Source of the DNA: Paracoccaceae bacterium
GTDB taxonomy: Bacteria; Pseudomonadota; Alphaproteobacteria; Rhodobacterales; Rhodobacteraceae
Reading direction: 5' to 3'
NCBI GenBank assembly: GCA_002709405.1
Contig: PAQV01000100.1
Location: 1-64,000 of the forward strand
Length of the DNA: 64,000 nucleotides
Part shown: positions 18,204 through 26,042 of the stretch, in pieces
How the letters are laid out: every line of letters begins with the position of its first letter
How positions within the stretch are numbered: the first letter of the stretch is position 1
The notes under the pieces: model-generated
Databases searched by the model: none
What the model was told of the DNA's origin: nothing
The model's input: the letters and a program-made list of their open reading frames with translations, nothing else
Made by a program: the position numbers and the translations under genes

Positions 18204-18839
18204 ATGCGTCCCGATGCAGATGACGGCGGCGCAGTCGCGCCGCCCGACCCCTGGGATCCGGTGGTGCGGCTGACCCACTGGGCGGTGGTGATCGCCGTGC
18301 TGGTGAACTACTTCATCGCCAAGCCCGGCGGCACGATCCATGTCTGGGTCGGCTGGGCGCTGATGGCGGTGTTGGCCCTGCGCTTTCTCTGGGGCCTTGT
18401 CGGCCCCCACGAGGCGCGCTTTTCGGCCTTCCCGCCCGATCCCCGGGCCACGCTGTCGCACCTGGCAGATCTGCTGCGCGGCCGGGCCCGGGAACATCGG
18501 TCGCACAACCCGGCCGGCGCGATGATGGTCTACACGCTCTGGGCCTTGCTGGTTGCCGTGTCGCTGACGGGCCTGGTGATGACCGGCGGCAAGTCCCCGG
18601 TGACCATCGCCGAGGAAAAGGCCGCCGTTGCCGCAGGCGACTGGTCGGTGCTTGTGAACGATGACGGGGGCGACCATGATGAGGGCGGAAATTCCGATTT
18701 CGCCGAGGAGATCCACGAGGTGGCCGCCAACCTGATCATCATGCTCGCCGCCCTGCACGTGGCCGGAGTGGCCCTGGAAAGCCGGCTTCTCAAGCGCAGC
18801 CTCGTGCGCCCGATGATCCGGGGGAGCCGTCCACGATGA
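18204..18839 (+). CDS. Cytochrome b561/Ni-hydrogenase-type b-cytochrome
   Basis: Inner-membrane protein of 211 residues with four predicted membrane helices. Candidate haem-ligand His residues lie in VVRLTHWAVV, GGTIHVWVGWAL and AALHVAGVAL. An acidic, His-containing loop (NDDGGDHDEGGNSDFAEEIHE) precedes the last helix. Such proteins pass electrons between quinol and periplasmic or soluble partners. The adjoining small PepSY-like protein is a possible periplasmic partner, and the gene overlaps the downstream regulator by 4 nt (ATGA), indicating translational coupling. Confidence 0.85.
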   Translation: MRPDADDGGAVAPPDPWDPVVRLTHWAVVIAVLVNYFIAKPGGTIHVWVGWALMAVLALRFLWGLVGPHEARFSAFPPDPRATLSHLADLLRGRAREHRSHNPAGAMMVYTLWALLVAVSLTGLVMTGGKSPVTIAEEKAAVAAGDWSVLVNDDGGDHDEGGNSDFAEEIHEVAANLIIMLAALHVAGVALESRLLKRSLVRPMIRGSRPR

Positions 18840-19339
18840 CGGTTCCGAGCCGGGACCGGCTGGTCACCCTGGTGCCGGCCGTTTTCCTTGTCCTGCAATC
18901 CATAGCCGCGCTTTTCTTCCTGGGTGATGCCCTGGCTGACCTCAGACGGGAACCCATGGCTGCCGAAACCCTGCTGGAACAGCTGGTGGCCCTGGCCCTG
19001 ATCTGCGGTATCGGGCTGTCGGCCTGGCACCTGCGCCAGTCGCTGGACCGGCTTCGCGCGCAGGAACGGGCCCTGGCCGCGGCCCGGGGCGAGCTTGCCC
19101 GCACCATCGACACCCAGTTCGACAGCTGGGGGTTGACACCGGCCGAACGCGACGTGGGCTTTCTGGCGCTCAAGGGGCTCGACGTGGCCGATATCGCCGC
19201 CATGCGCGGGGCTGCCCAGGGCACCGTCCGTGCCCAGCTTACGCGGATCTACGCCAAGGCTGGCGTGTCGGGCCGTGCCCAGTTCGCCGCCTGGTTCGTC
19301 GAAGACCTGCTTCATGACGGCGTGCGCCCCGCCGAATAG
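18836..19339 (+). CDS. Membrane-anchored LuxR-type transcriptional regulator
   Basis: A 167-residue protein with two N-terminal hydrophobic segments (about 12-33 and 46-66), a short coiled-coil (70-92) and a C-terminal LuxR/GerE helix-turn-helix (LTPAERDVGFLALKGLDVADIAAMRGAAQGTVRAQLTRI shortened here: key blocks LTPAERDV, DVADIAAM and GTVRAQLTRIYAKAGV). There is no receiver or autoinducer domain, so the signal is presumably sensed in the membrane. Its ATG overlaps the stop of the cytochrome gene, suggesting that redox state or haem loading of the cytochrome is the input. This is inference from context. Confidence 0.82.
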   Translation: MTVPSRDRLVTLVPAVFLVLQSIAALFFLGDALADLRREPMAAETLLEQLVALALICGIGLSAWHLRQSLDRLRAQERALAAARGELARTIDTQFDSWGLTPAERDVGFLALKGLDVADIAAMRGAAQGTVRAQLTRIYAKAGVSGRAQFAAWFVEDLLHDGVRPAE

Positions 19340-19402
19340 GGCGGCCAGGTCCTGTTCTTGGGCGAAATGCGCCCGCTCACGCCATGCGCGCGCTGCGGGG
19401 TC

Positions 19403-20329
19403 TCATGTCTCGGGGAATGGATCCGGTGCGATATTGGCCCCGCAGACCAGCACGGCCACCCGCTCGCCGGGCCCCGGCGCATAGGCCCCCGACACCAGCG
19501 CCGCCAGGGCCGTCGCCCCCGCCGGTTCCACCAGCTGCCGGGCACCGCGCCAGAGCAGCCGCTGCGCCCTGGCGATCGCCGCGTCCGGGACCAGCACCGA
19601 CGACACCCCCTGTGCCGTGGCCAGACCGTGACAGATTTGTCCGATCCGCCGGGCCCCCAGCGCATTGGCCGCGATCCCAGACACCTCGACATCCACCGGC
19701 GCCCCCGCGGCGAGCGCGGCGTGCAGCGTCGGCGCGGTCTCGGGCTCGACCGCCACCACCTTGCGAGCGCCCTGCAGCCAGGCCAGCGCCCCGCCGATCA
19801 GCCCGCCGCCGCCCACCGCGATCAGCACGGTGTCCGCCTTCAGCCCCTGGTCTTCCCATTCCGCCATGCACGTGCCTTGCCCCGCCACGGTGGGCATCGC
19901 ATCATAGGCATGGATCTGCATCGCCCCGGTCTCGGCCTCGAAGGCCCGGGCCGCGGCCAGGGCATTGGCGTACTGGCCCTCCACCACCATGAGCTCCGCC
20001 CCGGTGTCCCGGATCAGCGCGATCTTCGAGGGCCCTGCCATCTCGGGCACGAAGATATGCGCCGGGTGGCCAAGCCGGCGGGCGGCAAAGGCCGCCGCCG
20101 CGCCATGGTTCCCACCCGAGGCCGCCACGATGCCCGCCGCCGGCACATCCGACGACAAGAGCGTGTTGAACGCCCCCCGCGCCTTGAAGCTGCCGGTATG
20201 CTGCATCTGTTCCAGCTTGGCCTCGACCGGTCCGCAGGTCAGGCCCAGGTCCAGCGTGACCGTCGGAGTGTGGACCACATGGCCGGAAATACGGGCCTTT
20301 GCCGCGGTGATCTCGGTTCTCCAGTCCAT
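19403..20329 (-). CDS. Threonine/serine dehydratase-like PLP enzyme
   Basis: A 308-residue fold-type II PLP enzyme. The cofactor Lys is K49 in TGSFKARGAFN, the substrate loop is ASGGNHGAA, and the phosphate-binding loop is VGGGGLIGG. It lacks the C-terminal ACT-like regulatory domain of biosynthetic IlvA, so it is of the catabolic/serine-racemase-like kind that deaminates threonine or serine. The gene stands alone, divergent from the LOG-family gene 77 bp away. The exact substrate is not determinable from sequence. Confidence 0.85.
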   Translation of the reverse strand: MDWRTEITAAKARISGHVVHTPTVTLDLGLTCGPVEAKLEQMQHTGSFKARGAFNTLLSSDVPAAGIVAASGGNHGAAAAFAARRLGHPAHIFVPEMAGPSKIALIRDTGAELMVVEGQYANALAAARAFEAETGAMQIHAYDAMPTVAGQGTCMAEWEDQGLKADTVLIAVGGGGLIGGALAWLQGARKVVAVEPETAPTLHAALAAGAPVDVEVSGIAANALGARRIGQICHGLATAQGVSSVLVPDAAIARAQRLLWRGARQLVEPAGATALAALVSGAYAPGPGERVAVLVCGANIAPDPFPET

Positions 20330-20406
20330 TCTCGACCTCGTTCACTGGCGCTTCGTTCCGGAACCCTATACGCCTGTAAAGGACCCGCAAGAAGGGAAGC
20401 ACGAAG

Positions 20407-21267
20407 ATGAAAGACGACCGCCACTCCAGCCTGCGCGATGCCCGCGAGGACATCCACACCGCGTCGGACGTGCCGCTCACCCCGCAATCGGCCTCGCCCG
20501 CTTACCGGCTGGCCTTTGCCGACGACGATTTCCTGTGCCGGGACGAATTGCGGCCCGTCCGCCTGCAGCTGGAGCTTCTCAAGCCCCAGCTGATGCTGGA
20601 AGAAAAGGGCATCGATTCAACCATCGTGCTGTTCGGCGGCGCACGCATTCCCGCCCCCGAACACAAGGACAGCGCCCGTACACCCCGGCTGGCGGACCTG
20701 TCGTCCTTCTACGACGAAGCCCGCAAGTTCGCCCGGATCATGACCGAGAAATCTCTGGCCGCGGGCGGACATGACAACATCATCTGCACCGGCGGCGGCC
20801 CTGGCGTGATGGAAGCGGGCAATCGCGGCGCCGAGGACGCCGGCGGCATGAGCATCGGCCTGTCGATCGTGCTGCCTCATGAACAGGCCCCGAACGGCTA
20901 TGTCACGCCCGAGCTCAGCTTCAATTTCCACTATTTCGCCATCCGCAAGATGCACTTCCTGATGCGCGCGCGGGCGATCTGCGTCTTCCCCGGCGGCTTC
21001 GGCACCATGGACGAGATGTTCGAGGCCCTGACCCTGATCCAGACCGGGCGGATGGAACAGGTGCCCTTCCTGCTGTTCGGCAAGGACTTCTGGCACGAGG
21101 TCGTCAACTGGGACGCCCTGGCCGCCAGCGGCACCATTTCGGACGAGGACCTGAACCTCTTCCGCTTTGTCGACACGGCCGACGAGGCCGTCGAGATCAT
21201 CGAGGGCTGGCAGCCCGCCTCGAAGCGCACCCAGATCCCCGGCCGCGAAGACCCGGCCCAGGCCTGA
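20407..21267 (+). CDS. LOG family (TIGR00730) nucleoside 5'-monophosphate phosphoribohydrolase-like protein
   Basis: A 286-residue Rossmann-fold protein with the LOG signature FPGGFGTMDEMFE and the upstream ICTGGGPGVMEAGNRGA phosphate-binding block. LOG enzymes release bases from nucleoside monophosphates; in plants and some bacteria the product is a free cytokinin. This long form with about 75 residues before the Rossmann core is common in Alphaproteobacteria, where its substrate is mostly untested. A good hairpin terminator (21273-21297) follows directly. Confidence 0.88.
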   Translation: MKDDRHSSLRDAREDIHTASDVPLTPQSASPAYRLAFADDDFLCRDELRPVRLQLELLKPQLMLEEKGIDSTIVLFGGARIPAPEHKDSARTPRLADLSSFYDEARKFARIMTEKSLAAGGHDNIICTGGGPGVMEAGNRGAEDAGGMSIGLSIVLPHEQAPNGYVTPELSFNFHYFAIRKMHFLMRARAICVFPGGFGTMDEMFEALTLIQTGRMEQVPFLLFGKDFWHEVVNWDALAASGTISDEDLNLFRFVDTADEAVEIIEGWQPASKRTQIPGREDPAQA

Positions 21268-21272
21268 CCTCC

Positions 21273-21297
21273 CAGGCCCCGAGTTGAGTGGGGCCTG
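21273..21297 (+). terminator. Hairpin terminator after the LOG gene
   Basis: CAGGCCCC (21273-21280) pairs perfectly with GGGGCCTG (21290-21297) around a 9-nt loop, beginning 6 nt after the LOG stop codon. There is no strong T-tract. Confidence 0.5.
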
Positions 21298-21323
21298 GCG
21301 CGTTCGACAGGACCGGCCCGGGT

Positions 21324-21533
21324 TCAGAAACCCTGGGCCGGAAGAACACCCAGTTCGGTGCCCTTGGGCAACAAGGTGACGATCTGCGCGCCCTCGACAT
21401 CGCGGATCGCGTAGCCGTAACCGGCCAGCCGGAACCGCCATTCCCGCGTGGTCAGGGCCTTGGCCCGTTCGCGCTGGAAGAACTCCAGGGTGGGCGCATC
21501 AATCGTTGCGCCGGTGATGTGTGCCTGTCCCAT
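21324..21533 (-). CDS. Small hypothetical protein
   Basis: A 69-residue soluble protein (MGQAHITGATIDAPTLEFFQ...) with no recognised domain. An AGGCAGA ribosome site precedes the ATG at 21533, and upstream there is an AT-rich patch around 21553-21575 that may hold its promoter. The composition (mixed helix then a basic strand-rich end, LTTREWRFRLAGYGYAI) is that of a folded small protein. Function unknown. Confidence 0.65.
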   Translation of the reverse strand: MGQAHITGATIDAPTLEFFQRERAKALTTREWRFRLAGYGYAIRDVEGAQIVTLLPKGTELGVLPAQGF

Positions 21534-21617
21534 GTCTCTGCCTCGTTCGTTTTAGCTGTTAACTAAAAGTAAACTGTCTGTTGATCGGGGCGGAAAATGT
21601 CTGGGATTGAGGTAATT

Positions 21618-22481
21618 TCAGGGCAAGTCGAAATCCGTGTCGGTCTCGCCTGAACGGGGTACGGGGACGCCAGTGGGCGGCGATGTGGATTCCCCGGCCC
21701 TATCGGTCCGGGCATCGGCGGGCAGGGCCTCTTCGAACTGCGATTCCAGGTCGTCCACGTTCAGGGTGCTTTCGCGCCGTTGTCGCGCCTCCTGAGCCTC
21801 TGCGATTTCCTGTTCCAAGGTCTCGATCGCCTGCTCCAGAAGACCTTCGCCCACGTATTCCGACAAGGTCATACCGATGAGCATGGATCGCACGGGCAAG
21901 GGCAGCTTGTTGGCATTTGCATAGGTGGCCGCCCGTGTCTCCAGGGCCTTTTCGTCGGCCGCGGACAGGTTCTGCATGGCCCCGATGCAATATTGGGTCA
22001 AGGCTCCGGCGGCAAAGTCCGGGGTGATCGGGCGCATCATGTTGGGGATGCGCTCGGTCCGGATCGACGCCCGGCGGCGGTCGATCGCCCGGTCGGTCGC
22101 GCCCAGGAAGGCGTCAATCACGAATGACGGTCCAACCCCGATTTCGACGTCCCCGACCTTTGTCCGGGCCACCGAAGATCTGAAGAACGCCGCCCCGCCA
22201 AAGCCCGCGATCAGGACATTGGTAATCGAGTTCTTGATATCGGTCTTCTCCGGATCCGTCCCCGGATCGGCGCCCGTGCCGTCTTCGACCACGTCCGGGG
22301 TCAGGCCGAACACACCGATCAGGTACAGGGCGGCACATCCGACCAGGACGTTGAACACGAGGTAAAGATAGGTGGCGGGCATCTTGGCCAGGGTGTTGGG
22401 ATCGTCGCGGTAGCGGGAAATCAGTTCCGCCCCGCCCAGAAGCGCGCTCAGCAGTCCGACAACGATATACTGTACCACCAC
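21618..22481 (-). CDS. Hypothetical membrane protein with cytoplasmic coiled-coil tail
   Basis: A 287-residue protein with hydrophobic segments at about residues 3-20 and 38-60, a possible third near 85-100, and a long soluble C-terminal part. A Glu/Gln-rich coiled coil lies at about 212-240 and the tail from 255 is disordered and acidic. I recognise no family. The start is a GTG at 22481 preceded by a GGGGG run. It is followed by the small 69-residue gene and preceded by a winged-helix-like protein, all on minus, but gaps of 36 and 84 bp leave the operon question open. Confidence 0.7.
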   Translation of the reverse strand: MVVQYIVVGLLSALLGGAELISRYRDDPNTLAKMPATYLYLVFNVLVGCAALYLIGVFGLTPDVVEDGTGADPGTDPEKTDIKNSITNVLIAGFGGAAFFRSSVARTKVGDVEIGVGPSFVIDAFLGATDRAIDRRRASIRTERIPNMMRPITPDFAAGALTQYCIGAMQNLSAADEKALETRAATYANANKLPLPVRSMLIGMTLSEYVGEGLLEQAIETLEQEIAEAQEARQRRESTLNVDDLESQFEEALPADARTDRAGESTSPPTGVPVPRSGETDTDFDLP

Positions 22482-22517
22482 ATCCCCCCCGATATGGCGC
22501 CCCGTATGCCCGCCCGT

Positions 22518-22802
22518 CTACAAAATCGCTTTTGCCGCCCGGCGCCCAAGGGGCGTTAAGGAAACTCTCTGACCCACAACGTCGACCACCCCGTCGATGG
22601 CCGCGTCGCGCACGGCCCCGGCCAGTTCCTTGCTGGTCAGGCGGGGCGTGGCCTGCCGGATTTCGGCAAAGGTGGCGCCATCGTCATTGCCCGCGACAAT
22701 TTCCAGAAGCACGGAGCGCAACATGTCAGGCTGTGCCCCGCTGCCCAGGGTAGAGGGAAGAATGTCTTCCGGCCCGGTCCATGTTTTCTTCGAAAAGACC
22801 AT
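22518..22802 (-). CDS. Small hypothetical protein, possible winged-helix fold
   Basis: A 94-residue protein starting MVFSKKTWTG. The second half (MLRSVLLEIVAGNDDGATFAEIRQ, LTSKELAGAVRDAAIDGVVDVV, GQRVSLTPLGRRAAKAIL) reads like a winged helix with a C-terminal wing and TPLGRRAA ending as in MarR/PadR-like folds, but I cannot name the family. AAGG lies about 7 nt before ATG 22802; an ATG 21 nt further upstream is possible. It may bind DNA or act as a protein adaptor. Confidence 0.6.
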   Translation of the reverse strand: MVFSKKTWTGPEDILPSTLGSGAQPDMLRSVLLEIVAGNDDGATFAEIRQATPRLTSKELAGAVRDAAIDGVVDVVGQRVSLTPLGRRAAKAIL

Positions 22803-22885
22803 CTGCGTGCCTTGTCGCAACATCGCTTGATACGGGAATTTAGTACGGTCGGGCCGTTCGATCAACGGCCGTGACGCATCAGGGT

Positions 22886-24070
22886 TTAGCCCAGCCCGGT
22901 TTCGGCCTCGATCTGCTTGCGGGACTTGCGTGCGCGTTCGGTCGCCGATTTCAGCTGGCCGCAGGCCGCCATGATGTCCTCGCCCCGGGGCGTCCGGATC
23001 GGCGAGGCGAAGCCCGCCTTGTAGACGATGTCGGCAAAGGCCCGGATGCGGTTGTTGGAGGACCGCTTGTAGGGCGCGCCCGGCCATTCGTTGAAAGGGA
23101 TCAGGTTGATCTTGGCCGGGATGTTGTGGTCCTTGATCAGCTTGATCAGGCGGCGGGCATCGTCGTCGGTGTCGTTGACCCCGTGCAGCATGACATATTC
23201 GAAGGTGATGCGTTCCGAGTTCGAGGCCTTGGGGTAGGTGGCCAGCGCGTTGCACAGCTCTTCGATGTTCCAGCGCTTGTTGATCGGGACCAGCAGGTTG
23301 CGGGTTTCATCGGTGGTAGCATGGAACGAAATGGCCAGCTGGCAGCCGATCTCCTGGGCGGTCCGGGCGATTTCCGGCACCACGCCCGAGGTCGACAGGG
23401 TGATCCGGCGGCGCGACAATGAAATCCCCTCGGGATCCATGGCGATCTTCATGGCGTCGCGGACGTTGTCGAAATTGTACAGCGGCTCGCCCATGCCCAT
23501 CAGGACGATGTTCGACAGCAGGCGGGTTTCATCCTTGGGCGCGCCCCGCTCGGGCCATTCGCCAAGGTCGTCGCGGGCCATCATGATCTGGCCGACGATT
23601 TCCGAGGCGGTCAGGTTGCGGACCAGCTTTTGCGTCCCGGTGTGGCAGAAGGAACAAGTCAGCGTGCAGCCCACCTGCGACGAGATGCACAGGGTGCCGC
23701 GGTCTTCCTCGGGAATGTAGACCACCTCGACCTCGTGACCGCCCGCGATGCGCACCAGGTACTTGCGCGTGCCGTCGGACGACACCTGTTTCGACACCAC
23801 TTCGGGGATCGAGATGATGAAATGCTCGGCCAGCATGGCGCGATAGGGCTTGGCGAGATTGGTCATCTCGGCGAAATCGCGCACGCCCCATTGGTAGATC
23901 CACTGCCAGACCTGGTTGACCCGCATCTTGGCCTGCTTTTCGGGCGTGCCGGCGGCGATCAGGGCATCGCGCATCTGCGGCCTGGTCAGCCCGACAAGGT
24001 TCATGGGTCCCTCCGGCAGTTTCCGGGGAATCGTCATGACGTCTTGAGTGATCGGCGCAGTGGCTTCCAT
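22886..24070 (-). CDS. rlmN: 23S rRNA (adenine2503-C2)/tRNA methyltransferase RlmN
   Basis: Radical-SAM enzyme of 394 residues that methylates C2 of A2503 in 23S rRNA and A37 of some tRNAs. The CxxxCxxC iron-sulfur motif is C135, C139, C142 in [12 protein letters not shown]; the SAM-binding block is [12 protein letters not shown], and the conserved C-terminal Cys for the mixed-disulfide mechanism lies in [10 protein letters not shown]-terminal about 100 residues form the RNA-binding domain. The length is normal. It is separated from the IalB-type gene upstream by two hairpins. Confidence 0.97.
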   Translation of the reverse strand: MEATAPITQDVMTIPRKLPEGPMNLVGLTRPQMRDALIAAGTPEKQAKMRVNQVWQWIYQWGVRDFAEMTNLAKPYRAMLAEHFIISIPEVVSKQVSSDGTRKYLVRIAGGHEVEVVYIPEEDRGTLCISSQVGCTLTCSFCHTGTQKLVRNLTASEIVGQIMMARDDLGEWPERGAPKDETRLLSNIVLMGMGEPLYNFDNVRDAMKIAMDPEGISLSRRRITLSTSGVVPEIARTAQEIGCQLAISFHATTDETRNLLVPINKRWNIEELCNALATYPKASNSERITFEYVMLHGVNDTDDDARRLIKLIKDHNIPAKINLIPFNEWPGAPYKRSSNNRIRAFADIVYKAGFASPIRTPRGEDIMAACGQLKSATERARKSRKQIEAETGLG

Positions 24071-24159
24071 GGGTGACTCGGATGGCTCAGGGAGGGATAG
24101 GGCTTCATATAGGAATTCGGCCGCAGATCCAAAAGGAATGTTCCGGGGTCTTCGCGACT

Positions 24160-24213
24160 AGAAAATTCGGCGAATTTTCTCGGCCCGGCCGGCCACAAGA
24201 AGTGCGGCCGGGC
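24160..24213 (-). terminator. Double-hairpin terminator downstream of the IalB-type gene
   Basis: AGAAAATTC (24160-24168) pairs with GAATTTTCT (24172-24180), and GCCCGGCCG (24183-24191) pairs with CGGCCGGGC (24205-24213). Both stems are perfect. On minus they follow the stop of the IalB-type gene (24261) and precede rlmN, so they should separate the two transcripts. The layout of two stems resembles the elements at 4599 and 31728 but the sequences differ. Confidence 0.65.
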
Positions 24214-24260
24214 ATCCTGGCCGCACCGAAGTCACAAGGGATACGCGGTCAAACCGGCTC

Positions 24261-24791
24261 TCAGCCGCCGCAACGCTTCTGGGCGTCTTCCACGGCTGCC
24301 GTGAAGCCCAGCAGCGAAAACGTGTCCTGGGTCTTGGTCCCGCGCGAGGACTGCGCCGACAGGACCGCCGACACGCCCCGCTTCATCGCGGTGATGATCT
24401 GCGCATCCTCGGCTTCGCTCGCCGGCCAGGCCCATTCGCCCTCGGTGAACAATTCGTATTGGTCGTCGCCGATCGTCAGGTTCACCGTCGAGCCGTCGGC
24501 AAAGGGATAGCCCCCGGTAAAGGTCACCTGGCCCTTCACCTCGTCGCCCGGCCGATAAAAGACGAACAGCAGGATGTCGCTGCGCCGCACGGCCACGACC
24601 CGGCCATCGCGGGTGTTCACGGTTTCCTTGGGCGCCGAGACGCTCCAGCATTCGTTCGGGTCATCCTCGACGAAGACGGACCAATCCGTCTTGGCGGCGA
24701 CACGGTTCGTGCTGATGTCCTGGGCCGCGCCCGCGGTTGTCAGGGCAAGGGACGCAAGCCCGGCTGCCACGGGCAAGGCAAAGAATTTCAT
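24261..24791 (-). CDS. Invasion-associated locus B (IalB) family protein
   Basis: Exported 176-residue protein with a signal peptide (MKFFALPVAAGLASLALTTAGA, cleavage near AGA-AQ). The mature part (TDWSVFVEDDPNECWSVSAP, VVAVRRSDILLFVFYRPG, GYPFADGSTVNLTIG) matches the IalB family, small beta-rich periplasmic or surface proteins widespread in Alphaproteobacteria and not restricted to pathogens. The two Cys, one in NECWSV and one near the C-terminus (QKRCGG), probably form a disulfide. The start at 24791 is set by the signal peptide. Function unknown outside Bartonella. Confidence 0.88.
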   Translation of the reverse strand: MKFFALPVAAGLASLALTTAGAAQDISTNRVAAKTDWSVFVEDDPNECWSVSAPKETVNTRDGRVVAVRRSDILLFVFYRPGDEVKGQVTFTGGYPFADGSTVNLTIGDDQYELFTEGEWAWPASEAEDAQIITAMKRGVSAVLSAQSSRGTKTQDTFSLLGFTAAVEDAQKRCGG

Positions 24792-24966
24792 CAAACCAGC
24801 CTCCAGCTGTGTTTCGACCTCAATGATACGAGGGTCTGCATGGCGACATTGACTGCCGTCTAACCTGATGCGACCCGCTGCTTTTCGACATACACATGAT
24901 ATGGCAAATGTGCGCCCACGTGAAAGGGCGATCGGCCGAATTTTGCCATTCTTGCGAGGACCGAAG

Positions 24967-25986
24967 ATGACCGAACCGCATTCCGTAGCCGAGATCTGGC
25001 GGGGCTCCGTGCTGGAATGCACGCACAGGGCGCATGTTGTGGTGGCCGAACACGGCATGGGCGCCGGAGGCCATGGCGCGGGGATTCGCCAGTCCTGGGG
25101 CGATCCGACGGCCCAGATCCTGCCCCGGTCGTCGTGCAAGATGGTCCAGGCCCTGCCGCTCGTGGCCTCGGGGGCGGCGGATACCGCCGGTCTTTCCCCC
25201 CGGCACCTGGCCCTGGCCTGCGCCAGCCACAGCGGCGCGGATATCCATATCGACCTGGTGGCCGACTGGCTGAAGGACCTGGGCCTGGACCAGGACCACT
25301 TCCGCTGCGGCGCGCACATGCCAAGGGACAAGGCCGTGCATGACCGCCTGATCCGGGCCGACCAGCCGCCGGGGCAGATCCACAACAATTGCTCGGGCAA
25401 GCACACCGGGTTCCTGACCCTGACGCAGCACCTGAAGGCCGGGCCCGAATACATCGACATCGACCACCCGGTGCAGGCCTCGGTGCGCGACGCCTTCTGC
25501 GAATTGACCGGCGCGGACGGGGACACCTGGGCCGTGGATGGCTGCTCGGCCCCGAATTTCGCCTGCACGGTCGAGGGCCTGGCCCGCGCGATGGCCTGGT
25601 TTGCCACCGCCGGCACCCGCAGCGACGGGCTGAGCGCGGCAGCCGCCCGCCTGACCCAGGCGATGATGGCCCATCCCGAGCTGGTCGCGGGCGAGGACCG
25701 GGCCTGCACCGACCTGATGCGCGCAATGGAGGGCCGGGCCGCGATCAAGACCGGGGCCGAGGGCGTCTTTGTCGCGATCCTGCCGGGCAAGGGGCTTGGC
25801 GTGGCCGTCAAGGCCGTGGACGGGGCGACGCGGGCAGCCGAAATCGCGATCGCGGCCGTGCTGGTGCAGCTTGGCGTGCTGAACGCCGATCACCCGGCGA
25901 CGCGCAAGTACATGTCCCCGACCATCACCAACTGGCGCGGGATCGACACCGGTTTCATGCGCCCGGCACCGGGGTTTCCGGCCTGA
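24967..25986 (+). CDS. Asparaginase, Rhizobium etli type (class 3)
   Basis: A 339-residue enzyme hydrolysing asparagine to aspartate and ammonia. It is unrelated to E. coli-type asparaginases. The residues defining the R. etli class are visible: an SxxK motif S55-S56-C57-K58, C142-S-G-K145 in NNCSGKH, and C193 in DGCSAPNF; the Cys and Lys residues build the unusual zinc site seen in the R. etli ReAV structure. The start is ATG 24967 preceded by GAGGACCGAAG. The gene appears monocistronic and ends at a hairpin overlapping the end of the convergent aminotransferase gene. Confidence 0.88.
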   Translation: MTEPHSVAEIWRGSVLECTHRAHVVVAEHGMGAGGHGAGIRQSWGDPTAQILPRSSCKMVQALPLVASGAADTAGLSPRHLALACASHSGADIHIDLVADWLKDLGLDQDHFRCGAHMPRDKAVHDRLIRADQPPGQIHNNCSGKHTGFLTLTQHLKAGPEYIDIDHPVQASVRDAFCELTGADGDTWAVDGCSAPNFACTVEGLARAMAWFATAGTRSDGLSAAAARLTQAMMAHPELVAGEDRACTDLMRAMEGRAAIKTGAEGVFVAILPGKGLGVAVKAVDGATRAAEIAIAAVLVQLGVLNADHPATRKYMSPTITNWRGIDTGFMRPAPGFPA

Positions 25987-26008
25987 TCCTGGCGCATCAG
26001 CGATCCTG

Positions 26009-26042
26009 AAGGGCCTTACGACGGCTTCGTCATCAGGCCCTT
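26009..26042. terminator. Terminator hairpin between convergent genes
   Basis: AAGGGCCT (26009-26016) pairs with AGGCCCTT (26035-26042), followed by TTCTTC. It overlaps the last codons of the minus-strand aminotransferase gene and lies 23 nt after the asparaginase stop. Confidence 0.5.
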
